Shown here piece by piece: positions 12,301 through 22,771 of a DNA stretch of 64,000 bases (its first letter is position 1; each line of letters begins with the position of its first letter). The notes under the pieces are model-generated. The model was not told where the DNA came from. It ran no database searches and was given only the letters and a program-made list of their open reading frames with translations. A program made the translations under genes and the position numbers. Source of the stretch: Drosophila miranda (lineage: Eukaryota > Arthropoda > Insecta > Diptera > Drosophilidae); NCBI RefSeq assembly GCF_003369915.1, contig NC_046674.1:9734001-9798000 (forward strand), in the 5' to 3' direction.

Positions 12301-14610
12301 GATGATGGAATGGCAAAAGGTTCTAGAAGGTAGCTCCAAAAGAAGGCTAAGATCCTCTGCACTACCATCTAGACATAAGGGATAATGGAGAATGGATAAT
12401 GGATACGATAGTGGAAAAAGGGGCGAATCCCAAGGCAGAGATTCCAAGGATATCAAGTCTATTCCATCATCAGTTTTCCATGGATACCCTGTGATTTGCA
12501 TAGAACCAAAAACAAATGTCAGGGCAATGTCGAGAGGAGACTCCCAGAGTCCTCGAGTCCTGCTTCAATTAAGAACCCGAGAGGCCGTTAAGTCCAGGCC
12601 ATTTGTCGGGCCAGAAGAAGGGATTATCAAAGGCAGTACCACAGACACGCACACGCACACAGGCACACACACAGACACACATGTACTTGTAGATATAAAA
12701 TCTGGTAGCCGTATCCTTCAACTGCAGTTTAAATGCCAAATCAGCGCAAATTGTTCGTCTGGAGAGAGAGGGAGAGAGAGACAGAGAGTGGGGGCCAAGA
12801 GGAGGAGGAGCAGAAGGGTTTGCAGTGCTGGGTGCTGAGTGCTGGGTGTTGCCAAAAGGACCTTTGGCTTCTGCAGCAGGTTCTGGCTGTTGTTGGTTTC
12901 ATAATGTCACTCGAACGCACAGCAACAGAGACAGAGACAGGGAACGGTGAGGGTGGGGGGAGGACAGAGCAGAGACTGCAATGTCCTTGCAGCATGGGGG
13001 TTCATTGGCCCAAAACATTGAGCTGCAGCCTGCAGTGCAGAGAGCGAGAGAGAGAGAGAGCTGGCCAAGAGAGAGAGAGCAAAGCTGAGCAGACCCAAGC
13101 CGAGCCAAGTCCAGGTTCAATGCACGGCAAGTAGGTTATAAAAAACAGTCAAAAGGCCGGCCCTAGGCGCTAAGATACAGCCTGTGCGCTATGACGTCAC
13201 ACAAAAAAGCGGCAAGCACACAGAAAGCGAGACAGAGACAGAGAAAGAGCGAGAGCGAGAATGATAGACATAGACAAGAGAAAGAGGTGGCCAGGGGGGA
13301 GGTGTAGAAGCGGCTTAATTTTCAGTTGAGAAAACCCGAGAAATATGCCAACTTTTACTTTTTCCCTCTCTCTCTCTCTCTCCACCCCTTTTATTGCCTT
13401 GTATGTGTGTGTGTGTGTGCGTGTGTGCGTGTGTGAGTGCATGTGAATAAGTGTGAATACACCCATTCGAATGGCGAAACGAGTCTATAAAATGGGCACA
13501 AGGGCATTCAATGCGGCATTTATGCTGACACTAGAACGGGTTTTTCCTTCTCCAGCCCCAAAAAATCAAAAAAAAAAATATATAAAAAGAAGAGAAAACA
13601 CACATAAATGAAACAAAGGAAAACGTAGGAAAGAACCCATAATACGAGCACAATAATCAATCAGTGCACGTGCGGCACATTCGATGTTCGATAATACATC
13701 GATGTCGATGAGGAGATGATTAACAAGTCGGGGCAAAGAAAAAGAGGCTAGACACTGGTCTTGTCTCATTAGCATTCGACGGCAGATCGAATGTGGCACA
13801 GGCCACAATGGCTGCCAGGAGGCCAGACATCGCGGAAGACCCAGACGGGGAGATACCAGGACAGCACCAGGACAACCAGACGACAATAAAGCCGCAAGAC
13901 ATCGAAGCCGCAAACAATGCTCCGAGCCCTGACGGATAATGGTGGGAACCAGACGCAAAAAACACCACAACAAGGGGCCGCAGCCGGGCTGCAATTATTT
14001 ACACGGATACGATGGCCGTCCTACAATGTTTTCCACTTCAGCGTAAACTTGTGAACCTGTGGCCCGGTGTGTCCGGTGTGTCCGGTGTGTCCCGTGTGAA
14101 GGCTGCCACGCGTTGTGTCACGGGCTAATTATGAGAGCGGCAGACCTTTTGACGCCCCACCAGGGGAGGCGGGGGAGTAGGCCCCAATAAATGGGCATAA
14201 AAAGGGACATTTTAGGAGCAAGAGGAGCCATTTATACCCAAACTAAGGCAAAAAATGGGCGTGGTAGCCGCTGTTCCGCACACGAGAGCTTATGGAGTGC
14301 ATTCGAGCTTGGTGGGGGGCGGCATTGGAGCCGCCATTGAAGCCAAAGGAAAACCCATAAAAAAATGTACAAAAATATTCCATTTGCGAGAGTGAAAAAC
14401 AGAAGAAGGCGTACATTTCCATCAGTGGAAATTTCTTAAAAACGAAAAGCACAAAAATCAAACGGAAAAGTACAGAGTGGAATCTGCATGAGGCGGAAAA
14501 TGCGTGGGGAAAAGCGAGCGAGAAGAGTGGGAAGCAGGGAAGCAGGGAAGTGGGAGCCACTTGGAAAATGGAGAAACAGAGAGTAACAGAGAAAAGGGCC
14601 AAAAGGCAAA
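9301..14610. other. intergenic DNA, no gene supported
   Basis: No coding region is supported. The stretch holds GA and CT runs (9302-9330, 10440-10464, 13365-13382), CA/GT runs (about 12645-12680, 13404-13440) and poly-C tracts. A TATAAAAT sits at 13486-13493 with no coding frame behind it. Long open frames such as those near 10.7-11.2 kb are translations of homopolymer and dinucleotide tracts. Confidence 0.5.
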
Positions 14611-14612
14611 GC

Positions 14613-14618
14613 TTTATT
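14613..14618 (-). terminator. poly(A) signal of the signal-less gamma-glutamyl hydrolase
   Basis: AATAAA on the minus strand, about 65 bases after the stop codon at 14683 and therefore well placed to end this transcript. Confidence 0.55.
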
Positions 14619-14682
14619 AATTTATTGGCTAGTTTATGGAACAGCATTTGCTTTGAGTATCTTCAATATGTCCTCTCGTTTC

Positions 14683-15989
14683 CTACTTCGGATAGGCCAC
14701 ATCCTTCTCGAAGAGGTAGCACTGCAGCCAGTTGGAGCCCTTGTGCTTGCCACAGAACTCGGGCTGCCAGTTCCAGATGAGATGCCGCGACTTGGCCTCC
14801 GCGCTGGCGAATCGGTTCCGGTTGCGGCGGCAGGCGTCGACGAAGCGGCCGGCCAGGCGCTCGGACAGCTCGATGCCCTCGCGGGAATGGGCCTGGCTGC
14901 TGGTGTCCTCGCAGGCGTACAGCTGCTCGAAGGCGGCCCGCTCCGGGTGGAACTGGCAGCCGAAGATGGGGAAGCGCCGGTGCTCGATGAGGCTGATGAA
15001 CTCGCAGCCAGCGGGGTCCTTCTGCAGGGCCAGGGGCTGCCAGTCGGCGGTCAGGCCGTACTCCTGCAGGCTCTCCCTGGTGATGCAGTAGCCGTGCTGG
15101 TGGCTGGCGAAGCACTCCTCCGGCAGGTCCATGAACAGCTTCGACTGGCGGTAGTCCTCGGTGAGGCACACGGGCAGGGCCTTCTTCATTGAGTGGCACT
15201 TGGTGCGCACCTTGGTGCTCTGGGCGGCGTTGATCAGCAGCAGCTGCATGCCCAGGCACGTGCCCCACAGCGGAAAGTATCCCTCGGGGTCACCGGCCCC
15301 GTTGTTCCGCTCCATGGCCAGCTGGTAGATGAGATCCGCCGTTCGGACACAGTCGTTGGTCAGGTCGGGCCGCGACTGCCTGTCGGCCTCATCGATGAAG
15401 ACGGCCCCGCCGGGCAAGAGGATGCCGTTCAGTTGATTCATCAGCGAATCGTAGTAGGAACGATTGTGGCCAATCCTGAAAGGAGCACCGCATAGCATGC
15501 ATCGATTAATGTGATCTATCGTTGATCAATTTCAGTTCGATTCTATATCGATAACTTTTGATTTTACCATCGATCAAGGACGTCCTACCACTTCATCCTC
15601 ATTCAAACAAAAACGAAAGAGGGAAGGTTGAGAGCGGCAAACGAAAGTGAAACAATGAAATAGTGCGCTCTCATCTTTCTCTTTCTCATTTCATAGCCCA
15701 AAGCGTTTGGCACTCCGCCCACACGGGAGACGGTTGGACGCGGACCAAAAATCTAGGCAACTGCACTTTTCACTCGTTTCTGCGATTTGTTGTTTACGTT
15801 CGCCGGGATCTTCCCCACTTACCAGACGGGCACAACGTGCGCCCCCGCGGCCTCCAGCTGCTTCACGTATGAGGCCGCCAGATAACTGTGCCACTTCTTG
15901 CCGTACTCGGCCTCCAGCCACTGCGCCACGTCGATGCACATGATCCCAATGCAGGGGGTGGCCTTGGGGGATTCCGAATTTGCGAACAT
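14683..15989 (-). CDS. gamma-glutamyl hydrolase paralogue 1 (no signal peptide)
   Basis: Two coding exons, 15989-15823 and 15475-14683, give 319 residues; the donor GTAAGT and acceptor TTTCAG join within the codon for Trp56. The product belongs to the class I glutamine-amidotransferase-like peptidase C26 family, which removes gamma-linked glutamates from folyl and antifolyl polyglutamates. Family marks are YLAASYVKQLEAAGA (about 36-50), LLPGG (75-79), the nucleophile in WGTCLGM (Cys129), and QFHPE (His232). Length matches the human enzyme (318), but the first residues, MFANSESPKATP, carry no hydrophobic signal, unlike secreted or lysosomal members. Either an upstream exon was missed or this copy works in the cytosol. 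A neighbouring paralogue lies about 2.4 kb upstream in the same orientation. Intron 1 holds a TATCGATA element and an in-frame ATG at 15498, which would allow a shorter product. Confidence 0.88.
15546..15553. promoter_or_regulatory. DRE-type element (TATCGATA) in intron 1
   Basis: A perfect palindromic TATCGATA, the core DREF/BEAF-32 target, lies inside the single intron of hydrolase paralogue 1, 48 bases above an ATG at 15498 that reads in frame into exon 2. It could be an internal promoter or a boundary-type site. The role is inferred. Confidence 0.35.
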
Positions 15990-18347
15990 TTCTCTGTGCC
16001 TTTGTGTGTTTTATTTGTTTCCCAAGCGATCTGATTTCTCGAAGAGCCAAAACACGACTGAGAAATCTAAGCAAGTGCGATTGATGGGCTTCCAATGCAT
16101 TTCGCGCATACGGAAATGCGTGCGTCTTGGAGAAAGAGCCCGTGCTGTCCAAAGCTGCTCTCCAGAGCTTTGTCGTGGTATAGTAGATAGCACAAAATCC
16201 GTATGCTGTCAGGCGTTGGAGAGGCCTGTAAATTTGTGTTTGCGCCCAAAAGAGACACATTCTGTATATCTATCGTGTATGGTATATTTTATATACGTTT
16301 TTGATTGTGTTTCGCGTTTCATATCACGCGGATATGCCGGAGGTCTTCGGAGATCATTCTCCATCATGACAAGGCGAGCTCTCGCACATCTCGACAATGG
16401 GGTCTGTTTTTAAACAGTCAGAACATCGAATTGATAACTAATCCGCCCTTTATAAATGGCAACCTGTGTACGTATGCTTGGCCTTCAATGGAACCGGTGT
16501 TCCGTGAGTTTACATTGTAATATGTTAATATTTTGTTAATTTTTAATATTTGGAATTCGATTTATATGAATTTTAGATAAACAAATATAGTTTCCATATA
16601 GTTTAAATTCAAATTACTATATGTACGTGAGTAGGAATCAAGTCTTCTTAGTCTTCTTTTCTCCTTAGAAGCTCTGCTGTAAGCTAAAGCTCATCTGAGC
16701 TGTGCATTCACATAAATGAGGGTACGGTATGAATGGGTATATATATATATGTACATATATATGATAAATCGGGTAACGAAGAGTGGCTGTTGTGGCGACG
16801 AGCTTAGAGGGTGTTTGGCAATCAGAGCCGCAAAGCCCAGGACCAAGAGAGCGACATATATATGTAAGAGAGAGCGAGATAGCGAGAGAGCAGAGTCCGT
16901 CGCTAAGGTCGTAAACAAGAAATTATTATTAAGAAACACCCACGAACTATTATAAAACTTTATGAACTTTCCTAAGAAAATTAAGAGAAAAAAAAAACAA
17001 GCAGTATGCAAAGAGTGCGAACAAACACTCACCTCAAAAACAAACCTTCTCATCTCTTTGGACCCATAAGCGTGCTCCTTGCTGCATTTTTGTTGTTGCC
17101 TTACGCCGACGACAAATTTTCTGATCCGAACCGAAAACGTAATGGCACACGCACACATTCAAAGAAATACCGATTATTCCGAGCACAGGTTGTATCTTGT
17201 ATTTTGGGTAGGCATTTTGAAAGAGACTCGGAATGCCTCGCCCTGCAAGAGAGACACCTTGGAATGAGAGCGCCGCAGCTGATCGCTTTGCTGCTCTGCT
17301 CGTGAACGAACGAAACAAAAAGTGATGTCATAATATGCTTATATGTATATATATCGAACAATATCCATATCAAATGGATAATGCATTTTTAGCTTATTTC
17401 TTTTATTGCGCCACTCTGCCTTTTGTGGCGTCGCCCCGCCGCTGCCGCTTCATTTTTCAAACATTTTTCCTTCCATGAACAAACTATTTTTGGAAATTTT
17501 TCATTTTTAAACAATGAAACAATGCACTGCATACCTGCAAGATATTTTAACGGTTTTAACGGCCCGGAAAGCGGAGCGAGCGCACGTGTGGACCTGGCGA
17601 AAAAATTAATGCGAGAACGGTACAAGCGAGACCGTTCATAGTCCATGCTCTCGTGCTCTTCTTCCCAATTGCCTCTCCCCTCACCATCCTCTCTCGTTAG
17701 CTACTTTTGCCAATTGCTCCGCTCTCTCCTCCCTGCTCTCTCCCACTGCACGGCGAGATCAGCTGTTGGTGCGAGTGAGATGGATTGGGACACAATGGAG
17801 TGCATTGCAATCGCGCGTTCTTTCTTCTCTTCCTAATTTCTCTCGCATTCTCTTGCTCGTCAAAGTCCGAGTAAGTCTCTCCCTATAGATCCCATACGAA
17901 TCAGGCGCCTCGAGCATACTATGGCATGTGTGTACATTGTATATCCCGCTGTCAAGATCGCTGGGATGGTGGCAAGAAGCCCATTAAAAGAAGCCGAGAA
18001 ATAATACATATCTTAAAGCCGGCTTCCTCTTTGGCATTTTCTTGCGTTGCCAGGTTTCTCGGCACGTCATCCCCGAGCGGGGATCTGCGCATTCCTGGTG
18101 ATGCCCTCCCCCTTATCCAATCTACAAAACAAAACCCTTTAATTTCAGTTAACAAAGTGCATTCTGTAGTCGAGTGAGCACAAGTGTTGTAATTAAAAAA
18201 TCAACTTGACGCGACTTCCAAGCAGGGGCAGAATAATCGGGTTAGTGGTGTGGCATGGCGTTGAAGGAGAATGCGAGGAGAAAGCGCAGAGGAGCACAGT
18301 CTTTCAGGAGCACAGTTGCATGGCCTGCAAGCTGATTGCTAGGAAAA
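15990..18347. other. spacer between the two hydrolase genes
   Basis: No gene is supported. It includes AT-rich sequence with TATATA runs (about 16738-16760 and 17340-17355), a CT-rich block at 17641-17740, and the probable 5' flank of paralogue 1 just above 15989. The minus-strand open frame that overlaps exon 1 of paralogue 1 here reads a different frame of the same DNA. Confidence 0.5.
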
Positions 18348-19856
18348 TCAGAAGTCAATTGAAGATAGTCCCATTGCCAGAAGAGCGAGGAGGGGGCCAC
18401 TGCCGATGGAGAGGAATGCAGCAGCTCCTTTTCCATTTCCGTACGCATTGCCGGGATAGTAGCTGGGCGAGTCGTCCCCATCATCTCCCCCCTCAGAACC
18501 AACCTCCTCCAGCTCCATTTCCTTGTTGTTGAACAGATATTGCTGGACATACGAGGAGCCCAGTATCGAGGTATACTCCGGCTTGTAGTTGTAGATGAGC
18601 ATCCGCGCCTGCTCCGTTTCATTGGCGAAGCTCTGGGGGCTCCGGCGGGCCTCGTTCACAAAGAAGTCGGCCAGGTACTGCCCACTCAGCACCGCCGCGG
18701 CCGAGTGGGGAATGCTCGACCGCACGAACTCGTAGAGCGGCTTCTCCGGATGAAACTGAACGCCGTAGAAGGGATACTTCAGATGCTCCATGGTGGAGAT
18801 GAACTCGACGCCGTCCAGGTCGTTGTTCAGGGATACCACGCGCCACGACTTGTTCAGCTGATCCCGCACAAAGTCCGCCTCTGTGTAGCAGAAGTGATGA
18901 TAGTGATAGGTGACATTATTCGCGACCATCAGAGCCACAACATCTTCCCTGCTGGCATTGAACAGACGACTCTGCTTGTAATCTACCGAGACGAGGGATC
19001 AAAGCATGCCGATTGTTCGATGAGCGTATCAGTTTATCAGAGAAGGGTTGATTGATTGGAATGTACCTTCTTTGAACACCATGGGCAGGGCCATGCCAGA
19101 TGCCCGGCAACTGATGCGATGGTCGGTGCCATTGGCCAGCTTGTAGACCAGCAGCTCCATGCCCAGACAAGTGCCCCAGACGGGCATAAAGGTGCCATTG
19201 TCATTCAGTTGCACTGCCAATTGGATGAGATGTTCCCCCGCGTCGGCGTAGCCATTGCTCTGATTGAACCACGTTGCACCTCCAGGCAGGAGAACCCTAG
19301 ACATCGATGATTTATGGAGAGGAGGAATTCGTTGATATACTTTTCGATTGTAAGCATGATCATCATTTTGGCCAGTCACTCACCCGTTTATCTTGTGCAT
19401 GAGATCTTCGTAGTAGCTGCGATTGCGTCCAATCCTTTCGAGATATCAAGAAAATGGTTTATTAATTACATTTTCGGCAATCTTATCGTTTCGCTTTTCG
19501 CGTATATTAACGTATTTAAGTTATATAAATACACACGTTTGTCTCCTCTCAATCTTATCGTAGGTTCTGGGATTTCCACCGCCACGATAAGATCTCTTTT
19601 CAAAGGGAATGTATCTGTGTCTGTGGTCCACTCACCAAATGGGCACCACTCGGGCACCAGCACCCTCCAGATACTTGACATACGAGGCGGCTATGTAGCT
19701 GGTTTTGTTCTCGAAATGTCGCGAAATCAATCCATCCGTGTAGACCTCCTGCGTGAGCACACCAATCACAGGGGTACTGTTCGCCGAAGCTGCCACAAGG
19801 AGGCTACCCAGAACCAGCAGACAGCCGAATGCAAGTCGATGCATTATAATGCGCAT
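18348..19856 (-). CDS. gamma-glutamyl hydrolase paralogue 2, secreted, GPI-anchor-like tail
   Basis: Four exons (19856-19636, 19434-19384, 19296-19067, 18982-18348) encode 378 residues with all splice sites GT/AG. A second ATG at 19844 could be the true start (MHRLAFGC). Residues about 5-25 form a clear signal peptide. Peptidase C26 marks follow: [19 protein letters not shown] (54-72), LLPGG (93-97), WGTCLGM with nucleophile Cys134, [21 protein letters not shown] with His245, and FFVNEARR. The protein is about 60 residues longer than human GGH. The extra C-terminus has an acidic Gly/Asp/Ser stretch, a small-residue region (GNAYGNGKG) and a final hydrophobic run of about 25 residues, the layout of a GPI-anchor signal. 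So it may hydrolyse folate polyglutamates at the cell surface or in the secretory route. A TATA box lies upstream. A D. melanogaster homologue at 72D is, I believe, CG32155. Confidence 0.9.
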
Positions 19857-19953
19857 TGTATTCTCTTCTGTTGTATTCTATTCTGTCGTGTGTCGTGTGA
19901 GCGCCTTCAGCGTTGACCAAGAACTGCCCAATGCTATGGCGAGCACACTTAAA

Positions 19954-19959
19954 TTTATA
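19954..19959 (-). promoter_or_regulatory. TATA box of hydrolase paralogue 2
   Basis: TATAAA on the minus strand (in CTATAAATTTAAG), about 100 bases above the ATG at 19856. A GCAGTTC initiator-like site lies about 30 bases downstream near 19927, which is the expected spacing and gives a 5' UTR of about 70 bases. Confidence 0.6.
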
Positions 19960-20380
19960 GACAGCCCATTTTGTGGGTAAACAATCGCTCGATGACGCGA
20001 CAACAGGGGCTGCACGAGGGCTTCCCTCTCCTCCCTCCCCACCGCTCCTACCGCTTCTGATTTCAGTCCAATAGATAGCGCTGCGATTAATTGATTACAT
20101 TACCCGTACCCGTACCCGTGCTAGAACTCGTACTATTTACTGTCGTCGAGGGTGCAAGGGTTTTGTTCTATTCGGATCCGGGTACAGGCAGCGCTCGATG
20201 CGGGGGAAGAACAAACTCAAACTCTGAGAGCCCTGCGCTTTAAGCCACACTCAACGGGCATTCTCCCACAGCAACAGCAACAGCAACAGTTGAGGCAACA
20301 GTTATGCCAGTTAACGGATGCGATAAAAACTAGTTAGTCATAGACTACCATATGTCATTGTCACTAATTACATGGCGAAT
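19960..20380. other. spacer upstream of hydrolase paralogue 2
   Basis: Contains a (CCCGTA) repeat at about 20104-20120 and CAGCAA repeats at about 20270-20300. No gene is seen. Confidence 0.5.
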
Positions 20381-20386
20381 TTTATT
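20381..20386 (-). terminator. poly(A) signal of Hsc20
   Basis: AATAAA on the minus strand about 140 bases after the Hsc20 stop at 20524; another lies close by near 20410. Confidence 0.5.
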
Positions 20387-20523
20387 TGCCGATCTTTGTT
20401 TATAGCTTAGTTTATTGGTTTCTGCTTCTTCGGTTGTTTTTTGGCCACTTTTCCAATCAGCTGGTCGGCAGGCAGAGGTGTGTTTCGGTTATCGATTGCT
20501 CCCGAGACTGGAATATCGAGTCT

Positions 20524-21401
20524 TCAGCTGCCGCCCAATAGGCTTTGTTGCTTCTGCTTGATGCTCGCCTGGATGCTCAGCAGATACTTCATCTCCACGA
20601 GGGTGCCCTTGACGCTGGCCAGGTCCTTGGCCTCGAATTGGATGCCCAGCTTTTGGACCAGGGCCTCCAGTTCCCGGACAATCTGTGCATTGATTTTGTC
20701 GAGCTCCGTGCTGTCCTCCGCCTCCTCCACCTCCTCGTTGCGCTCCATCATGGTCATAAGGAACTCCTTGTTGAGCGTACTATTGTCCTGTGGCATCTGC
20801 TGGCCCTCCAGCTGCAGCAGGTACTGTCCGCGCTCTATCGGCATGGCGAGAGTCTTGTAGGCCTTGTTTATGAGGGAGCTCCAGTCCGCGGAATTGGTTT
20901 GCTCTCGAGAGGTTCTGCTCGGCGAGAGGGGGGGAAGGGAAAGCCAATTTGATTGGGTTGCTGATCGCTGCTGATTGGGACTCACTTGTTGCTGAACTTG
21001 TCCGGATGCACCAGGGTCTGCAGCTGGCGGAAACGCTGTGTCAGTTGCTGCCCCTCCAGGTTGAAGTTTGTGGGAAAGCTCAGCAGCTCAAAGTAGTTCT
21101 AAAACGATCGAAAACGAAGCTGTTTATAGTCTGCCAGTCTGTCAGTCTGCCATCCACGGATAGCTAGCTATCTACTCACTATGGCCGCATCTACATCCTG
21201 CAGGTGTCCGCACTCCGAGCAGATCATGTGCTGCTTCAGCACCGACTTCTTTTCGCAATTCCAGCAAGCCGGCGTCGCGGTGGAGGCGGCGGCTCCAAAT
21301 TTCCGCGTAGCTACTACACCATATGGCACTCTCACTCTGGCACTTCCAGCAAAATTTGTTGCTATCAATGCACTTTTCAGAACACCAACCACAGAACGCA
21401 T
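20524..21401 (-). CDS. Hsc20: Hsc20, mitochondrial J-domain co-chaperone (HSCB)
   Basis: Three exons (21401-21180, 21098-20986, 20914-20524) give 241 residues, close to human HSCB (235). The protein brings the scaffold ISCU to mitochondrial HSPA9-type Hsp70 and stimulates its ATPase for iron-sulfur cluster transfer. The ATG at 21401 starts a basic, Ser/Ala-rich mitochondrial presequence (about 1-40). A zinc-binding motif of metazoan HSCB follows, with Cys46-x2-Cys49 and Cys61-x2-Cys64. The J domain has its HPD signature at 105-107 (LVHPDKF), and the C-terminal helical HSCB domain (about 150-235), rich in Leu, Glu and Lys, contacts the scaffold. An open frame extends 24 codons above the ATG, but only through non-ATG triplets. 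The gene lies between hydrolase paralogue 2 and the tRNA, all on the same strand. Confidence 0.94.
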
Positions 21402-21721
21402 ACTTAACCATAAACAAAAGGGCTCTCGCAAACACAAGCTTCGTATTACACAAGTTTGTGCAAATAAAAACAATAGTCAGCTGTTCGAGTATTTTCCATT
21501 GGTCTGGCCACACGCTTGAACTAAGAGTAGTGTTGTACAACGCAGCATACTGAGATGAGGGCTTTTATTCAAAAATTGTATTCAATTAATTTTTGCCACT
21601 TATAATTATTAAAATAAAATTCCTTAAATGCAAAAGTGCTTAGAAAAGACCCGAAAGAAAAGAAAAACAAGAAGAGAAAGATGCAAAAGGCAAAAGAAGT
21701 GCCAACGCGACACATACAACT

Positions 21722-21819
21722 TGCTCCAGGTGAGGCTCGAACTCACAACCCCGGCATTGCTCATAGACACTGAATACTGATTATAAGTACCGTGCGCTAA
21801 CCAATTGCGCCACAGGAGC
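21722..21819 (-). tRNA. tRNA-Ile (anticodon UAU) with intron
   Basis: The minus strand folds as a tRNA of 98 bases. The 5' acceptor strand is GCTCCTG, the D arm is GCGC/GCGC, the anticodon stem is CGGTA/TGCCG, the loop is CTTATAA with anticodon TAT, the T arm is GTGAG-TTCGAGC-CTCAC, the 3' strand is CTGGAGC and the discriminator is A. An intron of about 24 bases sits one base 3' of the anticodon, the canonical place; tRNA-Ile(UAU) genes are intron-containing in many animals. A and B boxes are intact, and an AAAA on the plus strand near 21692 gives a TTTT polymerase III stop downstream. Position 6 opposite 67 is T-T, the only mismatch in the acceptor stem. Confidence 0.93.
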
Positions 21820-21998
21820 CTTCGGAAATTTTTTTGCAAAATGGGGTTGTTGAAATCCGACCAGGCACCCGGAATCCTGTTACAACAATGCGACGGACAC
21901 TGGAAAACACGACCCAAAGACAGGCTTAAAGAACAGAACACAAAGTAACCAACAATTGGAAAAGGAATTGGACAAAATTCGTGTATATATGTATAAAA

Positions 21999-22004
21999 TT
22001 TATT
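21999..22004 (-). terminator. poly(A) signal of MED10
   Basis: AATAAA on the minus strand, about 65 bases after the MED10 stop codon at 22068. Confidence 0.6.
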
Positions 22005-22067
22005 GAAATACTTTGGGCTTACAAAACTACATGGTTTTTAGGGCTTAGGGTTAGAGGATGGGACTCT

Positions 22068-22539
22068 TCACATGGAGTCCTTTCTGTACGCACGATAGCT
22101 ATTCATTTCGTTGGGAAACGTCTTGTACAGCTCGAGCAGCAGATTCGATTTGAACTTCTTGAGGCTCTCGATCTTGCCCTTGACCTCCTCGTTTTTGGCC
22201 AGGGCCTTCTCCACGCAGTCCTTGGTGTAGAGCTGCGGATTCTTGTCCTGGTCGATGTAGTCGAAGAACACCTCGAAGGGCACATACACGTCCTGTACCT
22301 GGTTGCGCAGTTTGTCGATCTCCTGCAGGCCGGTGACCAGGCTGTTGCTACAGATTCCACAGAAAAGAAAGAGAAGAGTGTATTGTGTGTCGCTTCTTTT
22401 CCATTGACATGTCTTACATTTTCTGGTTGAGGACGTTCTGACCCTGCGGCTGGAAGTCGCTGACGATTATGCGTATCTGCCGCACATTCTCAATGAACAT
22501 CTCCAGCTGCGTCTCCAGGTTCTCCAGCGGTGCAGACAT
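22068..22539 (-). CDS. MED10: Mediator complex subunit 10
   Basis: Two exons (22539-22418 and 22347-22068) give 133 residues, the size normal for MED10 (human 135). MED10 is a core subunit of the middle module of Mediator, the nuclear complex linking activators to RNA polymerase II. The protein begins MSAPLENLETQLEMFIENVR and is mostly helical. Family-typical stretches are the NVRQIRIIVSDFQPQGQ region (about 18-34) and VPFEVFFDYIDQDKNPQLYTKDC (about 63-85), followed by the Lys/Glu-rich C-terminal helix. The splice junction falls within an Ile codon with GTAAGA and GTAG/C boundaries. The gene is divergent from PDCD5 over 232 bases containing two TATCGATA sites. Confidence 0.95.
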
Positions 22540-22648
22540 ATTTAGGCAAGAGATGCACTCTATGATTTGTATACTTTTCTATTTTTTATTTTCTTTCTCT
22601 GCGGTGCTTCCCTTTCTGCACTACGCAATTATGAGTCGATTGTTGATC

Positions 22649-22676
22649 TATCGATAGGTACTCATATATATCGATA
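22649..22676. promoter_or_regulatory. paired TATCGATA (DRE) elements in the MED10/PDCD5 promoter
   Basis: Two perfect TATCGATA palindromes at 22649-22656 and 22669-22676, 20 bases apart, lie between the divergent starts of MED10 (22539) and PDCD5 (22772). DREF and BEAF-32 bind this sequence at promoters of Drosophila housekeeping genes, so they probably drive both genes. No TATA box is seen. Confidence 0.7.
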
Positions 22677-22771
22677 CTGCCCGCTGTCACACTTTTGCGT
22701 GCTTTATGCTATTAATACCGAAAAAATTGTTCGATTCTCTAACAAAAGTTAATATTTAAATATAAACAAAA

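Noticed and set aside
13486-13493. TATAAAAT as a promoter
   Set aside because: No credible coding frame or splice pattern downstream on the plus strand.
15691-16260. Minus-strand frame upstream of hydrolase paralogue 1 as its missing N-terminus
   Set aside because: It reads a different frame from exon 1 (the shared DNA gives unrelated residues) and shows no signal peptide.
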